From UTCHB3 sp964371075 (GTDB taxonomy: Bacteria; Bacteroidota; Ignavibacteria; Ignavibacteriales; Ignavibacteriaceae): DNA of 64,000 nucleotides. The position numbers were made by a program, and so were the translations under genes. Within the stretch, counting starts at the first letter, position 1, and every line of letters starts with the position of its first letter. Positions 63,604-64,000 of the stretch are shown here, in pieces. The stretch lies in assembly GCA_964371075.1 (NCBI GenBank), contig CAYJKN010000004.1, positions 186,001 to 250,000 on the forward strand, in the 5' to 3' direction. Below the pieces are notes generated by a model. It made no database searches. It was not told the DNA's origin and was given only the letters and a program-made list of their open reading frames with translations.

Positions 63604-64000
63604 ATGACAGAAAGAGTAATTGCCATCGTAGGCATGGGTGGGGGAGTTTCTTTGGGAACAGCTCTAAAATTTGGTAAAGAGAATTTTATTGTTGCGATGA
63701 TTGGTAGAAACGGCACCAAATTGAGGGATTACAAAGATATTCTTGAAACTCACGGAATCAGGTCTGAATTTTACATTGGAAATGCAGCGGATGAATATTC
63801 TTTAAAGGATGCCCTCAGAAGAATTGAGGAAGAACTTGGAACACCTGATGTCCTGCTTTATAATGTTGCAAATGTAAAAGGTGTTAATCTTCTCAGTGAA
63901 ACGAGTGATGGCATGTTATACGATTATAAAATGAATGTTGTTGGCGCAGTAATCTCCGCAAATGAAGTTATCCCCGGGATGAAAAAAAGGGGGACTGGCT
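63604..64000 (+). CDS. Short-chain dehydrogenase/reductase, 3' truncated by window edge
   Basis: The first 132 residues of an SDR. The start ATG follows AGAGGAA. Rossmann motif AIVGMGGGVSLGTAL carries an unusual glycine pattern, a NADP-type region MIGRNG follows, and the NAG-like strand is LLYNVANVKG. The active-site YxxxK lies beyond the window. Substrate unknown. No stop codon before the end. Confidence 0.87.
   Translation, partial: MTERVIAIVGMGGGVSLGTALKFGKENFIVAMIGRNGTKLRDYKDILETHGIRSEFYIGNAADEYSLKDALRRIEEELGTPDVLLYNVANVKGVNLLSETSDGMLYDYKMNVVGAVISANEVIPGMKKRGTG

Noticed and set aside
1..64000. CRISPR array, prophage, insertion sequence or integron
   Set aside because: No repeat-spacer pattern with 20-40 base units, no transposase, integrase or phage protein, and no flanking inverted repeats were found.

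Overview
This is an AT-rich, gene-dense bacterial window of the Bacteroidota/Ignavibacteria/Chlorobi kind. The evidence is two secreted proteins ending in type IX secretion (T9SS) type-A C-terminal sorting domains (NFPNPFNP motif followed by a Gly-Val/Ile-Tyr strand and a basic MxLLK end), frequent TTG/GTG starts with purine-rich ribosome sites, and several sequences fitting the Bacteroidota -7 box TAnnTTTG. The NFPNPFNP style of sorting domain is especially common in Ignavibacteria; that placement is an inference. I see no phage, insertion sequence, transposase or CRISPR, so the window reads as ordinary chromosome with one rich signalling region.

Layout. 1-9 kb: the end of ribBA; then a minus-strand chain reading from 5.3 kb leftwards: a degenerate PurC-like protein, psd, pssA, purS, purQ, tatA, gatA, mostly with overlapping ends; then a plus-strand run ybaB, recR, methyltransferase, two related lipoproteins, ftsX. 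9-21 kb: a polysaccharide export locus (small SLBB protein, Wzc-like tyrosine kinase with a tyrosine-packed tail, outer-membrane SLBB exporter, Wzz-like protein, MurJ/Wzx-like flippase, GT9 glycosyltransferase, a 1157-residue putative outer-membrane barrel, NUDIX hydrolase). 21-27.5 kb: PfkB kinase, mtnA, recO, htrA, aroC, metallo-beta-lactamase-fold hydrolase. 27.5-30 kb: a T9SS-targeted phosphodiester glycosidase. 30-37.5 kb: a Wsp-like chemosensory array (CheW, CheR, CheW, receptor, CheA-REC, REC-kinase). 37.5-42 kb: an RND efflux pair on the minus strand. 42 kb: tRNA-Glu(CTC) with terminator. 42-44 kb: a T9SS-targeted beta-propeller-like protein. 44.8-53 kb: NatAB-like ABC exporter, PrsW-family protease, MASE1 sensor kinase, Rcp1-like regulator and REC-PAS-PAS kinase. 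53-58 kb: unknown protein, nadD, meaB, acyl-CoA dehydrogenase, acyl-CoA carboxylase beta subunit. 58-64 kb: thioesterase, fmt, def, UDP-xylose synthase and UDP-glucose dehydrogenase on the minus strand, then a GT2 glycosyltransferase and a truncated short-chain dehydrogenase.

How they fit together. UDP-glucose dehydrogenase plus UDP-xylose synthase could supply sugar donors to the export locus at 9-21 kb. The two signalling blocks (30-37.5 and 48-53 kb) together hold a CheA, three other histidine kinases and four receiver domains, but no DNA-binding or GGDEF output domain, so their outputs lie elsewhere or are protein-protein. The most unusual items are the Wsp-like array whose diguanylate cyclase and CheB positions are empty, the PurC-like protein lacking the recognisable catalytic motifs at the head of a purine/phospholipid operon, and three unrelated short tandem arrays with 7-8 bp periods that sit just after stop codons.
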